A DNA stretch of 64,000 nucleotides, taken from Eustoma russellianum. Taxonomy: Eukaryota > Streptophyta > Magnoliopsida > Gentianales > Gentianaceae. Position 1 is the first letter of the stretch. Each line of letters starts with the position of its first letter. The DNA lies in the NCBI GenBank assembly GCA_036186865.1, contig AP025043.1, positions 33,999,657-34,063,656 on the forward strand, in the 5' to 3' direction. The notes beneath the pieces were generated by a model. The model ran no database searches, was not told the DNA's origin, and was given only the letters and a program-made list of their open reading frames with translations. Shown here piece after piece: positions 45,301 through 54,750 of this stretch. The position numbers and the translations under genes were made by a program.

Positions 45301-47071
45301 CTTTGTTGGGCTTCCCCCCAATGGAACCCAACCTCCTTCTTGACTATCTCATTTAATGGTGCGGCCACGGTTGAGAAGTCTTTGACAAACCGCCTACAAA
45401 AACCTGCCAAACCATGAAAGCTCCTCACTTCTCCCACACTCTTTGGCGTAGGCCATTCAAGGATGGATTTCACCTTGTCTTGATCCATTTCAATCCCTGC
45501 AGAACTGATTACAAAACCAAGAAAAACAACTTTGTCCAAACAAAAAGAACATTTCTTAAAGTTAGCATAAAGTTTTTCTTTTCTTAGCTTTTCAAAAATA
45601 GCCCTTATGTGATCTAAATGCTCTTCTAAGGTCTTAGAATAGATCAAGATGTCATCAAAATAAACCACAACAAACTTCCCAATAAAAGCTCTCAAAACTT
45701 CATTCATTAGCCTCATGAATGTACTAGGTGCATTAGTTAACCCAAAAGGCATAACTAACCATTCATACAATCCAAATTTAGTTTTAAAAGCTGTTTTCCA
45801 TTCATCACCCTCTCTTATTCTCACTTGAAAATAACCACTTTTCAAATCAATTTTTGTATACCATTGTGAACCATGCAACATATCAAGCATATCATCAAGT
45901 CTAGGAATGGGGTACCTATACTTTACAGTGATTTTGTTGATGGCCCTACAATCTGTACACATCCTCCAAGTGCCATCTTTTTTTGGAACAAGTATGACTG
46001 GCACTGCACTTGGGCTCATGCTTTCCCTTACCTTCTCTTTGGCTAAGAGATCCTCCACTTGCCTTTGTATTTCCTTTGTTTCCTCCGGATTGGCCCTATA
46101 AGCTGGCCTATTAGGTAGGACAGCCCCTGGAATAAAGTCAATGTGGTGCTCAATCCCTCTTAAAGGTGGCAACCCGTGTGGTTCCTCCTCGGGAAACAAA
46201 TCTGCAAATTCTTCCAACAAAGAAACAACACCACTAGGCAATGTAGATGGTAAGTCATTCTTAGAAAACAAGCATTCAACACTATCTTTGTAAAGCATCA
46301 CCAAAACAGTTTTATTATCATGCAATGCATGTGTAACTTCACGAGATTTTGCAAAGAAAGCATGCTTCTTAGGTGGATGTGAAAGTTGTGGGGTGGATGC
46401 TTGTGGAAGTGTTTGAACCGTGGGTGAGGGTGGACTGATTTGGGCCGTGGGTTGTGTACCCTTGGCCGAGGAGTTTGTGGCCTCCAAAAGGCTTCTTCTC
46501 TCCTTTTTAAGCACCTCTAAGAACCTTTTTTCAGCCTCCTTTTCCTTAGGATCTGAATGGTTCTTCTTCATCCTCTTAGCATCCTCGTAAACTTTATGTG
46601 GAGACAATGCATGTAACTTAAACTTTTTGCCATTAAAAGTAAAAGCATACATGTTCAATCTACCATCATAAATAACATGCTTGTCAAATTGCCAAGGTCT
46701 ACCTAACAAAATATGACTAGCATGCATAGGAGCTACATCACACAAAATTTCATCTTTGTAGCCGCCAATAGATAAAGAAATCAGAACTTGTTTAGACACA
46801 TGAATCTCACCACAATCATTTAGCCAAGATAACCTATAGGGATGGGAATGATCAATCATAGGTACATCTAGCTTTCTAACAAGTTCAATACTTGCAACAT
46901 TAGCACAAGAACCACTATCAATAATTAAAGTGCAAGTTTTGCCTTTTACCAAACAATGGATGTGGAAAATGTTCTCCCTTTGCAAGTTCTCTTCTTCCTC
47001 CTTCATGTGTGCACTTAAGGCTTTTCTTACCACAAGAAAGTCCTTATAAGCACCCTCTTCATCACTCTTTA
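45301..47071 (-). pseudogene. Gyp4 pol, protease and RT part (5' piece)
   Basis: The open frame runs from the Gyp5 boundary to the CopC boundary: ...FLVVRKALSAHMKEEE, protease IIDSGSCANVAS, SHILLGRPWQFD, a Pro/Gln-rich linker, GLPPLRGIEHHIDF, RT with YFDDILIYSK and the RNase H start (FHWGEAQQ). It is uninterrupted in itself. The copy is classed as a pseudogene because CopC, Gyp5 and two frameshifts in the distal part destroy the whole. Bases 45301-45305 are the right CTTTG duplication. Confidence 0.88.
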
Positions 47072-48511
47072 TGATGAGCCAAATGGGGGCTGAAAACGTT
47101 TGCCAAGGATGTTGTCTCCTATCCCAAATTGTTTTGAACCCAAGCTATGTCAAAGAACATCTCAAAGACACCCTTTAAGCTCTAACCTTTGTTCTTGGCT
47201 CAATCTTTGCCAAACCTCTTCCTCTTTGGCACTCCAACACATCTAAAACCTCAATGAGACCCTAAGATGCTGTAAACCAAATGATGAAGTGAATGCAAAC
47301 AAGTTCTAGGCTGGAACTTGCAAGAAAACCGTTTGGTGGCTTTAAACCTCAACTTGAAATGTTGAAAACTCCTTGAAGGAAATTCTGGTGTTTGATAATT
47401 TGATAAGTGTCTTCTTTACATTCAGCTTCTAAACTACTTATAACCAACTAAAATACATAAGGTACAAAGTCTAAAATACAAAGTACAAGCCTATGATTAG
47501 CATGCTTTCTTTTGGAACAAGTTGGAGCAACTTTTCGGTGAAAAGAGCTGGTTGCTTCCTCCTTTTTCTTTGCTTGTCTTGAGCCAGATTTTTGATTGGT
47601 TTAAACAATGAGCAGCTTGCTTGAAACTTGGTCTTGATTGGTTGTGAGTTGTAGTTTGAATTTTCAAGGATTTTGGCTCAAATCATACGTTCTCCTCCTT
47701 GCAAGATTCAGCCAAAATTTTGATTGGTTAAGGGAGTGTGCAGCTTGGCTAGAACTTGTCCTTGATTGGTTCTCATTTTGGTGTTGAATTTTCAAACATA
47801 ATTCCCCTTAGAAAACGTTTCTTTCTTGCTTGAATTCAACCAAGAATTCTGATTGGATGTTGGAGTGAGCAGCTTGGATAAAACTCAGCCTTGATTGGTT
47901 CTTGCTTTGAATTTTCAAACATAATAGTTTATGAACCAGCCGAAAATCTTCTTGTTTGTGATTGGATCCTTTGCTTGAGCAGCTTGTTGAATTTTCTAGC
48001 TTGATTGTGATTGGTTAAATCATTTGGTAGACTTCTTTCTATTGGTTGAAGGCTTGAGCTGCTCCCTCATTCTTGTTTCAACGTGAAGAACTTTGGTTGG
48101 AGTTGTCATGAGTGCTTGTTAAGCACCTTGCTTGCAAGCTACTTGAATTTCACTTCTTTGTTTGGACCAAAAATTCAGGTTTGGTTTGCATCTTCAAGCT
48201 AAACGTGTACCTGAAAGGTTAGGGCAAGAATACAACACAACTATCCTAAAACAAAGTTAACAAACTAAGAGTATTAAAAGGAACATATAAAGATATGTAC
48301 AACATGCATTTGATACAACTAGATCATAGCTTGTATCATATAAACCCAATGGATGTCATCTTTGCTTGGCTCATCCTCTTCATGCCTGTAAAGGAATGAT
48401 TCAACACAATGTAACAATTTCTTAGCCATACTCCTTGTTATGGGACCATTGTGGGGCAATGAGGTGTCATCGTCAGTGTTTGCATCTACAAGGTTAGGCT
48501 GTAGCTCATCA
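47072..48511 (-). repeat. Gyp5 3' LTR (1440 bp, expanded U3)
   Basis: In sense TGATGAGCTACAG to TTTGGCTCATCA, as in Gyp3, but 238 bp longer. The extra length lies in U3, where units of about 128 bp repeat (47595/47723/47852 and 47637/47765/47894), each with CCAAT boxes. Nine CCAAT boxes are present against five in Gyp1 and Gyp3. Confidence 0.9.
47595..48045 (-). promoter_or_regulatory. CCAAT-box array in Gyp5 U3
   Basis: CCAAT on the minus strand (ATTGG on plus) occurs at 47595, 47637, 47723, 47765, 47852, 47894, 47961, 48010 and 48041. These lie upstream of the sense TATA-like TTATAAG near 47430. CCAAT boxes bind NF-Y in plants; an enhancer role here is inferred. Confidence 0.55.
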
Positions 48512-51500
48512 TTCCCTCCCACTTGAAAAGGATTCGTCCTCGAATCTGAATCAACACTAAACGGAGAAAGGTCAGCAACATTAAAAGTTTTAGAGATAGG
48601 ACCATACCTTTCTTCAGGAAGATCGAGAACATAGGCATTATCACCAAGCCGTTTCAACACTTTGAACGGTCCATCGCCTCTTGGCTTCAATTTGGAGTCC
48701 CTTTCCTTAGGGAATCTTTCTTTTCTCAAGTGTAACCAAACAAGATCACCAGGTTCAAATATAACAACTTTACGATTCCTGTTGGCTCTATTGGCATACA
48801 CTTTATTCTTAGCTTCAAGTTGTGACTTAACCTTTTCATGCAATTCTTTCACAAGTTTTGCTTTTCGTTCACCATCTAAACTAACACGTTCATGAACAGG
48901 TATGGGAACAAGATCAAGCGGGGACAAAGGGTTAAAGCCATAAACAACTTCAAAAGGAGAATGCAATGTTCCACTATGAACAACTCTATTGTATGCAAAC
49001 TTAATGTAAGCTAAGCAATCTTCCCAATTCTTTAGATTCTTTTGAATGACAACACGTAAAAGTTGAGACAAAGTTCTATTAACGACTTCAGTTTGACCAT
49101 CGGTTTGTGGGTGAGCAGTTGTAGAAAATAACAATTTAGTACCAAGTTTACTCCACAAAACACGCCAAAAATGACTTAGAAACTTTGTATCTCTATCACT
49201 AACAATCGTACGTGGCATGCCATGCAATCTAACAATTTCCTTAAAGAACAAATCAGCAATATGAATAGCATCATCAACTTTCTTACACGCAATGAAATGT
49301 GCCATTTTGGAAAATCTATCAACAACAACAAAGATGCTATCTTTACCAGTTTTGGATCGAGGCAATCCCAATACAAAGTCCATAGAAATATCAGTCCAAG
49401 GCGAGCTTGGAACAGATAAAGGGGTGTACAATCCATGTGGTTGTGTTCTAGACTTTGCTTGCTTGCAAGTAATACATTGGTCACATATCTTATCAACATG
49501 TGCTCTCATATGCGGCCAGAAGAAATGTTCCTTAAGTGTTTCCAATGTTTTTAACGAGCCAAAATGACCCATTAAACCTCCTCCATGAGCTTCTTTTATC
49601 AATAACTCCCTTAATGAACACATTGGTACACATAACTTATGTTCTTTAAACAAGTAACCATCATGCAAGTAATATTTGGCAAAAGGGGACTCAACGCATG
49701 CTTGATATATAGAACTAAAGTCATGATCAGAATGATACATCTCTTTGATAGATTCAAAACCAAACATGTTACATGAAAGAGTAGTAATCAAAGTATAACG
49801 ACGAGATAAGGCATCAGCAACAACATTTTCTTTTCCTTGTTTATACTTGATCACATAAGGGAATTGTTCAATGAATTCAACCCACTTGGCATGTCTTTTG
49901 TTCAGTTTTCCTTGACCCTTTAGATACTTAAGGCTTTCATGATCAGTATGAATCACAAATTCCTTAGGTTGCAGATAATGTTGCCAAGTTTGTAAAGAAC
50001 GGACAAGGGCATACAATTCTTTATCATAGGTTGAATAATTGATGGAAGCTCCTTTCAATTTCTCACTAAAGTAGGCAACAGGTTTGTTACCTTGATGCAA
50101 TACAGCTCCAATGCCAACTCCACTGGCATCACATTCAACTTCAAACATTTCATCAAAATTGGGTAATCTCAGGATGGGTGCAGAAGTTAGACGTTTCTTA
50201 AGTTCCTCAAAAGCTTGTTGTTGTGATTCTCCCCATTCAAACCTTACATCTTTCTTGACTAATTCATTCAAGGGGGCAGCTATGGTGGAGAAATCCTTCA
50301 CAAAACGTCTATAGAAACTAGCTAATCCATGAAAACTCCTAATATCTCCAGCAGACTTAGGGGTTGGCCACTCAGTTATGGATTTAATTTTCTCTTGATC
50401 CACTTCAATTCCTTCAGCACTAATCACAAATCCTAAGAATGTAACCTTCTCCAGACAGAAAGAACACTTCTTGAAATTAGCATATAGCTTCTCTTTCCGT
50501 AGGGTGACAAAAACGGCTCTTAGATGGTTCAGGTGTTCACCTAGGGTTTTTGAGTAGATAAGAATGTCATCGAAGTAAACTACTACAAATTTCCCTATGA
50601 ATTTCCTTAAGACCTCATTCATTAACCTCATGAAAGTACTAGGGGCATTGGTTAAACCAAAGGGCATAACTAACCATTCGTACAATCCAAACTTAGTCTT
50701 AAAGGCAGTTTTCCATTCATCACCTTCCCTAATTCTCACTTGGAAATATCCTTGCTTAAGATCTACTTTGCTAAAACACCTAGACCCATGCAACATATCC
50801 AACATATCATCCAACCTAGGAATAGGGTACCTATACTTCACAGTGATCTTATTGATGGCTCTACAGTCAGTACACATTCTCCAAGTTCCATCTTTCTTAG
50901 GGACAATGATTACAGGAACAGCACACGGACTCATACTCTCTCTTACTTTACCTTGACTCAATAATTCCTCAACTTGCTTTTGGATTTCCTTAGTTTCCTC
51001 TGGATTGGCTCTATAGGCAGGTCTGTTTGGTAGAACAGCTCCTGGAATGAAATCTATTTGATGCTCAATGCCTCTTAGAGGGGGTAAACCTGGGGGATCT
51101 CCTTCAGGAAACAAGCTAGAAAATTCTTGAAGTAAAGATGCAACTTCACTAGGTAAAGTAGATGGTATCTCTGATGAAGAGAATAGAGATTCTTTGTAAA
51201 GCAAGATATAAACATTTTTGTTTGAATTGATAGCATGGAATACCTCACTTTGAGATGCAAAGAAAGCGTTTTTCTTTAGGGATGGTTCAGCAGAAACTTT
51301 GTTTTCTTTCGGTTCAACTTTGAGATGAGAGCTTCTCAGTTGGTGTTCTCTGATAAAGATCCTTTCCAATTCCTTTTCTTTTGGATCATTGTAGCTTTTT
51401 AACATTCGTTGTTGATCCTCAAAGACTTTGTGCGGGGGTAAGGCATTTAATTTGAATAGTTTGTTGTTATGCCTAAAGGAATATCTATTTAGGTAACCAT

Positions 51501-51714
51501 CATACGTAACCTTGTTGTCAAATTGCCACGGTCTACCTAATAAGATATGACTTGATTGCATAGGGGCTACGTCACATAACACCTCAGCAGAATACCCACC
51601 AATTGACAAAGGAACTAGGACTTGCTTTGTTACTTTAACTTCACCACACTCATTAAGCCACGTAAGTCTATAAGGACGGGGGTGATTAATTAAAGGTAAC
51701 TCAAGTTTCCTAAC
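48319..51714 (-). CDS. Gyp5 pol, 1132 codons open, 5' end cut by CopD
   Basis: From the CopD junction (VRKLELPLINH) the frame contains the post-protease block SHILLGRPWQFD and GLPPLRGIEHQIDF. RT has GTWRMCTDCRAIN and YFDDILIYSK. RNase H has VECDASGVGIGAVL and HTDHESLKYL. The integrase zinc region is HGGGLMGHFG...CDQCITC, the integrase core DISMDF...SDRDTKF, and the GPFKV module follows. It then crosses the polypurine tract into the LTR and ends with GPITRSMAKK and a short acidic tail at 48319. There is no stop or frameshift. The protease DSG motif and gag lie upstream of the CopD insertion, outside the window. No chromodomain is apparent. Confidence 0.92.
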   Translation of the reverse strand, partial: VRKLELPLINHPRPYRLTWLNECGEVKVTKQVLVPLSIGGYSAEVLCDVAPMQSSHILLGRPWQFDNKVTYDGYLNRYSFRHNNKLFKLNALPPHKVFEDQQRMLKSYNDPKEKELERIFIREHQLRSSHLKVEPKENKVSAEPSLKKNAFFASQSEVFHAINSNKNVYILLYKESLFSSSEIPSTLPSEVASLLQEFSSLFPEGDPPGLPPLRGIEHQIDFIPGAVLPNRPAYRANPEETKEIQKQVEELLSQGKVRESMSPCAVPVIIVPKKDGTWRMCTDCRAINKITVKYRYPIPRLDDMLDMLHGSRCFSKVDLKQGYFQVRIREGDEWKTAFKTKFGLYEWLVMPFGLTNAPSTFMRLMNEVLRKFIGKFVVVYFDDILIYSKTLGEHLNHLRAVFVTLRKEKLYANFKKCSFCLEKVTFLGFVISAEGIEVDQEKIKSITEWPTPKSAGDIRSFHGLASFYRRFVKDFSTIAAPLNELVKKDVRFEWGESQQQAFEELKKRLTSAPILRLPNFDEMFEVECDASGVGIGAVLHQGNKPVAYFSEKLKGASINYSTYDKELYALVRSLQTWQHYLQPKEFVIHTDHESLKYLKGQGKLNKRHAKWVEFIEQFPYVIKYKQGKENVVADALSRRYTLITTLSCNMFGFESIKEMYHSDHDFSSIYQACVESPFAKYYLHDGYLFKEHKLCVPMCSLRELLIKEAHGGGLMGHFGSLKTLETLKEHFFWPHMRAHVDKICDQCITCKQAKSRTQPHGLYTPLSVPSSPWTDISMDFVLGLPRSKTGKDSIFVVVDRFSKMAHFIACKKVDDAIHIADLFFKEIVRLHGMPRTIVSDRDTKFLSHFWRVLWSKLGTKLLFSTTAHPQTDGQTEVVNRTLSQLLRVVIQKNLKNWEDCLAYIKFAYNRVVHSGTLHSPFEVVYGFNPLSPLDLVPIPVHERVSLDGERKAKLVKELHEKVKSQLEAKNKVYANRANRNRKVVIFEPGDLVWLHLRKERFPKERDSKLKPRGDGPFKVLKRLGDNAYVLDLPEERYGPISKTFNVADLSPFSVDSDSRTNPFQVGGNDELQPNLVDANTDDDTSLPHNGPITRSMAKKLLHCVESFLYRHEEDEPSKDDIHWVYMIQAMI
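48512..48524 (-). promoter_or_regulatory. Gyp5 polypurine tract
   Basis: In sense AAGTGGGAGGGAA immediately before the LTR, identical to the Gyp3 tract. Confidence 0.88.
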
Positions 51715-54412
51715 TGTTGGACCTGTATAGCACCACTAGAGGGGGGGGTGAATAGTGGGTTAGCGGAAATTACACTACAATTACCTTCAAAAAGTTGTTT
51801 GAAGACCCCTTTGCCTCTTTAGCCTCAGGTTCTGGAATTTCCAGAAACAGTTCAATGTTTTGAGTGCTTTGGTTGAACCACTTATACACCTGTGCAAGCT
51901 CTCAAACTTGGCAGAGATCAAGTTTAGGATGTTTATAGTATGTCATAAAAAATTCAATCAATTCCAAGCAAGTTAGCACGTTCAAATAAGCAAGAAAAGT
52001 AAAGTGTGCAATTCTGGCAGTTTCAGGCAGAATGTTAGCTTAACTTCAAACGATGATATCTCAAAATCTACCCGTGCTATTTTGATGAATCTTATGTCAA
52101 ATTAAACCTTACGATGTCTAGTTTAATTTGATATAAGGCTCACTTCAAGATTCGTAGGATAACCTATTCAAATTGAACAAGATTTGCACACTGGTCAGAA
52201 TTGTTCACAGAATGTAGCAACAATTTTGTGAAGACGATTTGAATATGCTAAACTCCTTAGAATTTAGTGATTCTTGCGGCTAATGAAAGCTAACACATTG
52301 AAGTATAATATATCCAAAATTCATGCAATTCTAAGACTGTTTGCTTGTTCAATTATGCGTGCCAAGTTAGTGTAATTCTCAGGCAGAAAACAGTAAGTGC
52401 AGGAAATAAGTAAAGAACACAAGGAATTATCCTGGTTCGGTCAATGTGACCTACTCCAGTCCCAAGAGACACCTTCTCTTGGATTTCACTAAACACCAAA
52501 CACCAATATCACCTTACAAAGCCAAAGGAAGAAGCTTTTCACCAACTTCTTCAAGAGACTTCACCAAAACTGAAAAACAGCAACTAGTTTGTTTCACCTT
52601 TGCACCTTTGCACCTTTGCACCTTTTGCTCACCTCTAAGGAGTTAGCTTTATACACCAGCTTCTCCCTTACAATATATGTCGTTTAAAGGTGTTGAAATG
52701 ACAAGAAATGAAGAACTATACAATCATAAAGCTTGCTGCAAATGTGTTCTTCAATATAGAAGAATAGAAGAGAAGAATGGAGACAAAGAGCTGAATGTCT
52801 TGCTTGCTTTTCTTTTGTTTTTCGTTGGTGCACTTTTACTCTTCACCTTTGGAGCTATTTATAGCCAAGAGGACAGCCTAAAGGCTCCTTAATGTAGACG
52901 TTGGAATGGTTGATACATGGAGAAAATTCAGCACTTTTCTAGCTATCCAAATTCAGCACTTGACTTTCAAAATAAAGTTGATCTTTTGATGCTTTGAATT
53001 GGTCTTCCAATCTGAACTTTTACCCTTCATCTTATCCATTATAGCCGTTGAAATGAGGTGGAAAAACAGCTTCATTTGAACGTTTAAAAGGCAGCTCCAA
53101 TCAGCAATGTCCATGTGTGAATAACTTGCCATGTATGCAGCTGAATTGGCGTGTATTTTGAACAATTTTATCTCCTCATTTTGAACACTAAATGAACGTT
53201 GGAATGGCCTAGAAGATAGGCATTGGAGAGTAGTTCAAAGATAGATAGAAATCAGCCAAGCTTTTGAGTTTGAATTAGTCTTCAACTTTTGAACACATAG
53301 TCGTTGCATAGCTTTCTTGGTTGAGAGATTTTTGCTCCAAATTTGAACCAAAATAGCCGTTTGTAACCAGCTCCAAAATATACACGAATAGTCATTTGAA
53401 ATCAGCACCAAAATAGGATTTATTTCAACTTGCCTTGACTTGTTCAAAATCTGAAAATTTGAACATGATTTGTGTGCCAATATCCGTTTGCACACATATA
53501 ATATATAGCCATTTATGTCTTCAACATGTAGCATAGAATACCATATGAAGAATGCCAAGAATTCCAAGAAAACCATATATGTGATAACCATAATATAAGA
53601 ATCCCAAATGATATACCATGCTGCCCGTTTCCATGCTGCCCGTTTCCATAAATATAGGACATGTACTATATGTGACATAAACACATATAAACATCATATA
53701 AATAATATATAACACGTTAGAAGATCCATTGGCAAGTGAAGAGACCAGAATACCCCTTAGCACAAAAATAGGAATTTTGTCCTAGGATGAACCTAGACAT
53801 GGTGCTGCTCTAGATTCATTTTTGCCATGATGTGACATGACTTATAAATGTGTCATATGATCATATAAACCAGTTGGAAGAAGACCAAATAAGAATGAGA
53901 AGTCCAAATGGTGAAATTACCAAAATAACCCTTATAAAGATCAATAAGCTTCACCATCGTGTCAAGTCAGTTTTTATCCGTGTCAAGCATGCTTTTCCTC
54001 AGCCAATTAGATTCTAAATTGAATAAGGATCATGTGGGCTTTTGAATCACTCAATTTGGAGTTCATTTGCCCAAGATATGAACCAAAACCTGCAATAGGA
54101 TACTAAACCGAGCAATTTGCCTTATATTGTAAGTCATGTGACTTCAAGGCTTGGTTAGATCATATAATTAACATGTATTGGCATATATATCATCTAAGAT
54201 CAGTTTGAACATATCTTGATTTAGACATGTGATTGAATTGGCCAAGTTCAATCTCATGATCTTAATCAAACTTGTTCAATCTTGATTCATTCAATCAATT
54301 TCACATTTAGCTCATAAATTCAATCTCATGCACACATATACTTTAAACGTTACACACACATACATGCTCACATATGCATTTTGCAATCATTCAAACATGA
54401 TATATCACAACA
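51715..54412 (-). repeat. CopD 3' LTR (2698 bp)
   Basis: Runs from TGTTGGACC to CACAACA. It is shorter than the CopA and CopC LTRs partly because it lacks the sense-5' terminal duplication. It has one extra CACCTTTG unit (about 52597-52625) and a 15-bp GCTGCCCGTTTCCAT tandem duplication near 53620-53650. The TATA box is the complement of 52856-52863. Confidence 0.93.
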
Positions 54413-54750
54413 ATCTCCCCCTTTTGATGATTTGCAAAATTACCCCACATATGTGTATATTAAGCATCTAAATCAAGTGTGTGACAAGTTTAACTATTTC
54501 TTTCTTTAAGTCATGCATTATAACGTTTTGTAAGCTCATAACGTTCCCTAATCTCCCCCTTAATGTGTTATCCCCCTTAATGTGTTATCTCCCCCTTGAC
54601 CTAATCTCCCCCTTAATGTGTTATCTCCCCCTTAACATGATATACATATGATATACATATATGTTTTTTTTTCCTCTCCCCCTTAATTTTGTAAATTATG
54701 CAAAAGACTGAACCGAGTTAGCAATACCCAGAATGATCTAGACAGTATTG
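54413..54750 (-). promoter_or_regulatory. CopD polypurine tract array and 3' untranslated region
   Basis: About seven AAGGGGG(AG) tracts lie between the pol stop and the LTR, several in a repeating AAGGGGGAGATAACACATT unit near 54550-54640. The LTR-proximal one (54413-54425) is the canonical primer. This is the richest such array in the window. Confidence 0.8.

Larger units (their letters stand above)
27919..47071 (-). mobile_element. Gyp4: Ty3/gypsy element split by CopC and cut by Gyp5
   Basis: The minus-strand order is protease-RT (47071 to 45301), CopC insertion with CTTTG duplication, RNase H-integrase (30954 to 29314), polypurine tract, and 3' LTR (29300 to 27919). The 5' part is separated by the Gyp5 insertion at 47072 and must lie beyond the window. 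The pol is close to Gyp3/Gyp5 in RT and integrase, but the LTR differs. Confidence 0.85.
47072..51714 (-). mobile_element. Gyp5: Ty3/gypsy element, 3' half (cut by CopD)
   Basis: The 3' LTR (47072-48511), polypurine tract (48512-48524) and an open pol frame up to 51714, where CopD inserted. It lies inside Gyp4; the five bases before the LTR (CTTTA, 47067-47071) are the candidate duplication. It belongs to the same family as Gyp1 and Gyp3 but is the best preserved copy here. Confidence 0.9.

Noticed and set aside
54413..54750. Possible env-like third gene, as in some SIRE-type elements
   Set aside because: Only 230-340 bp separate the pol stop from the LTR in CopB, CopC and CopD, filled by purine tracts.
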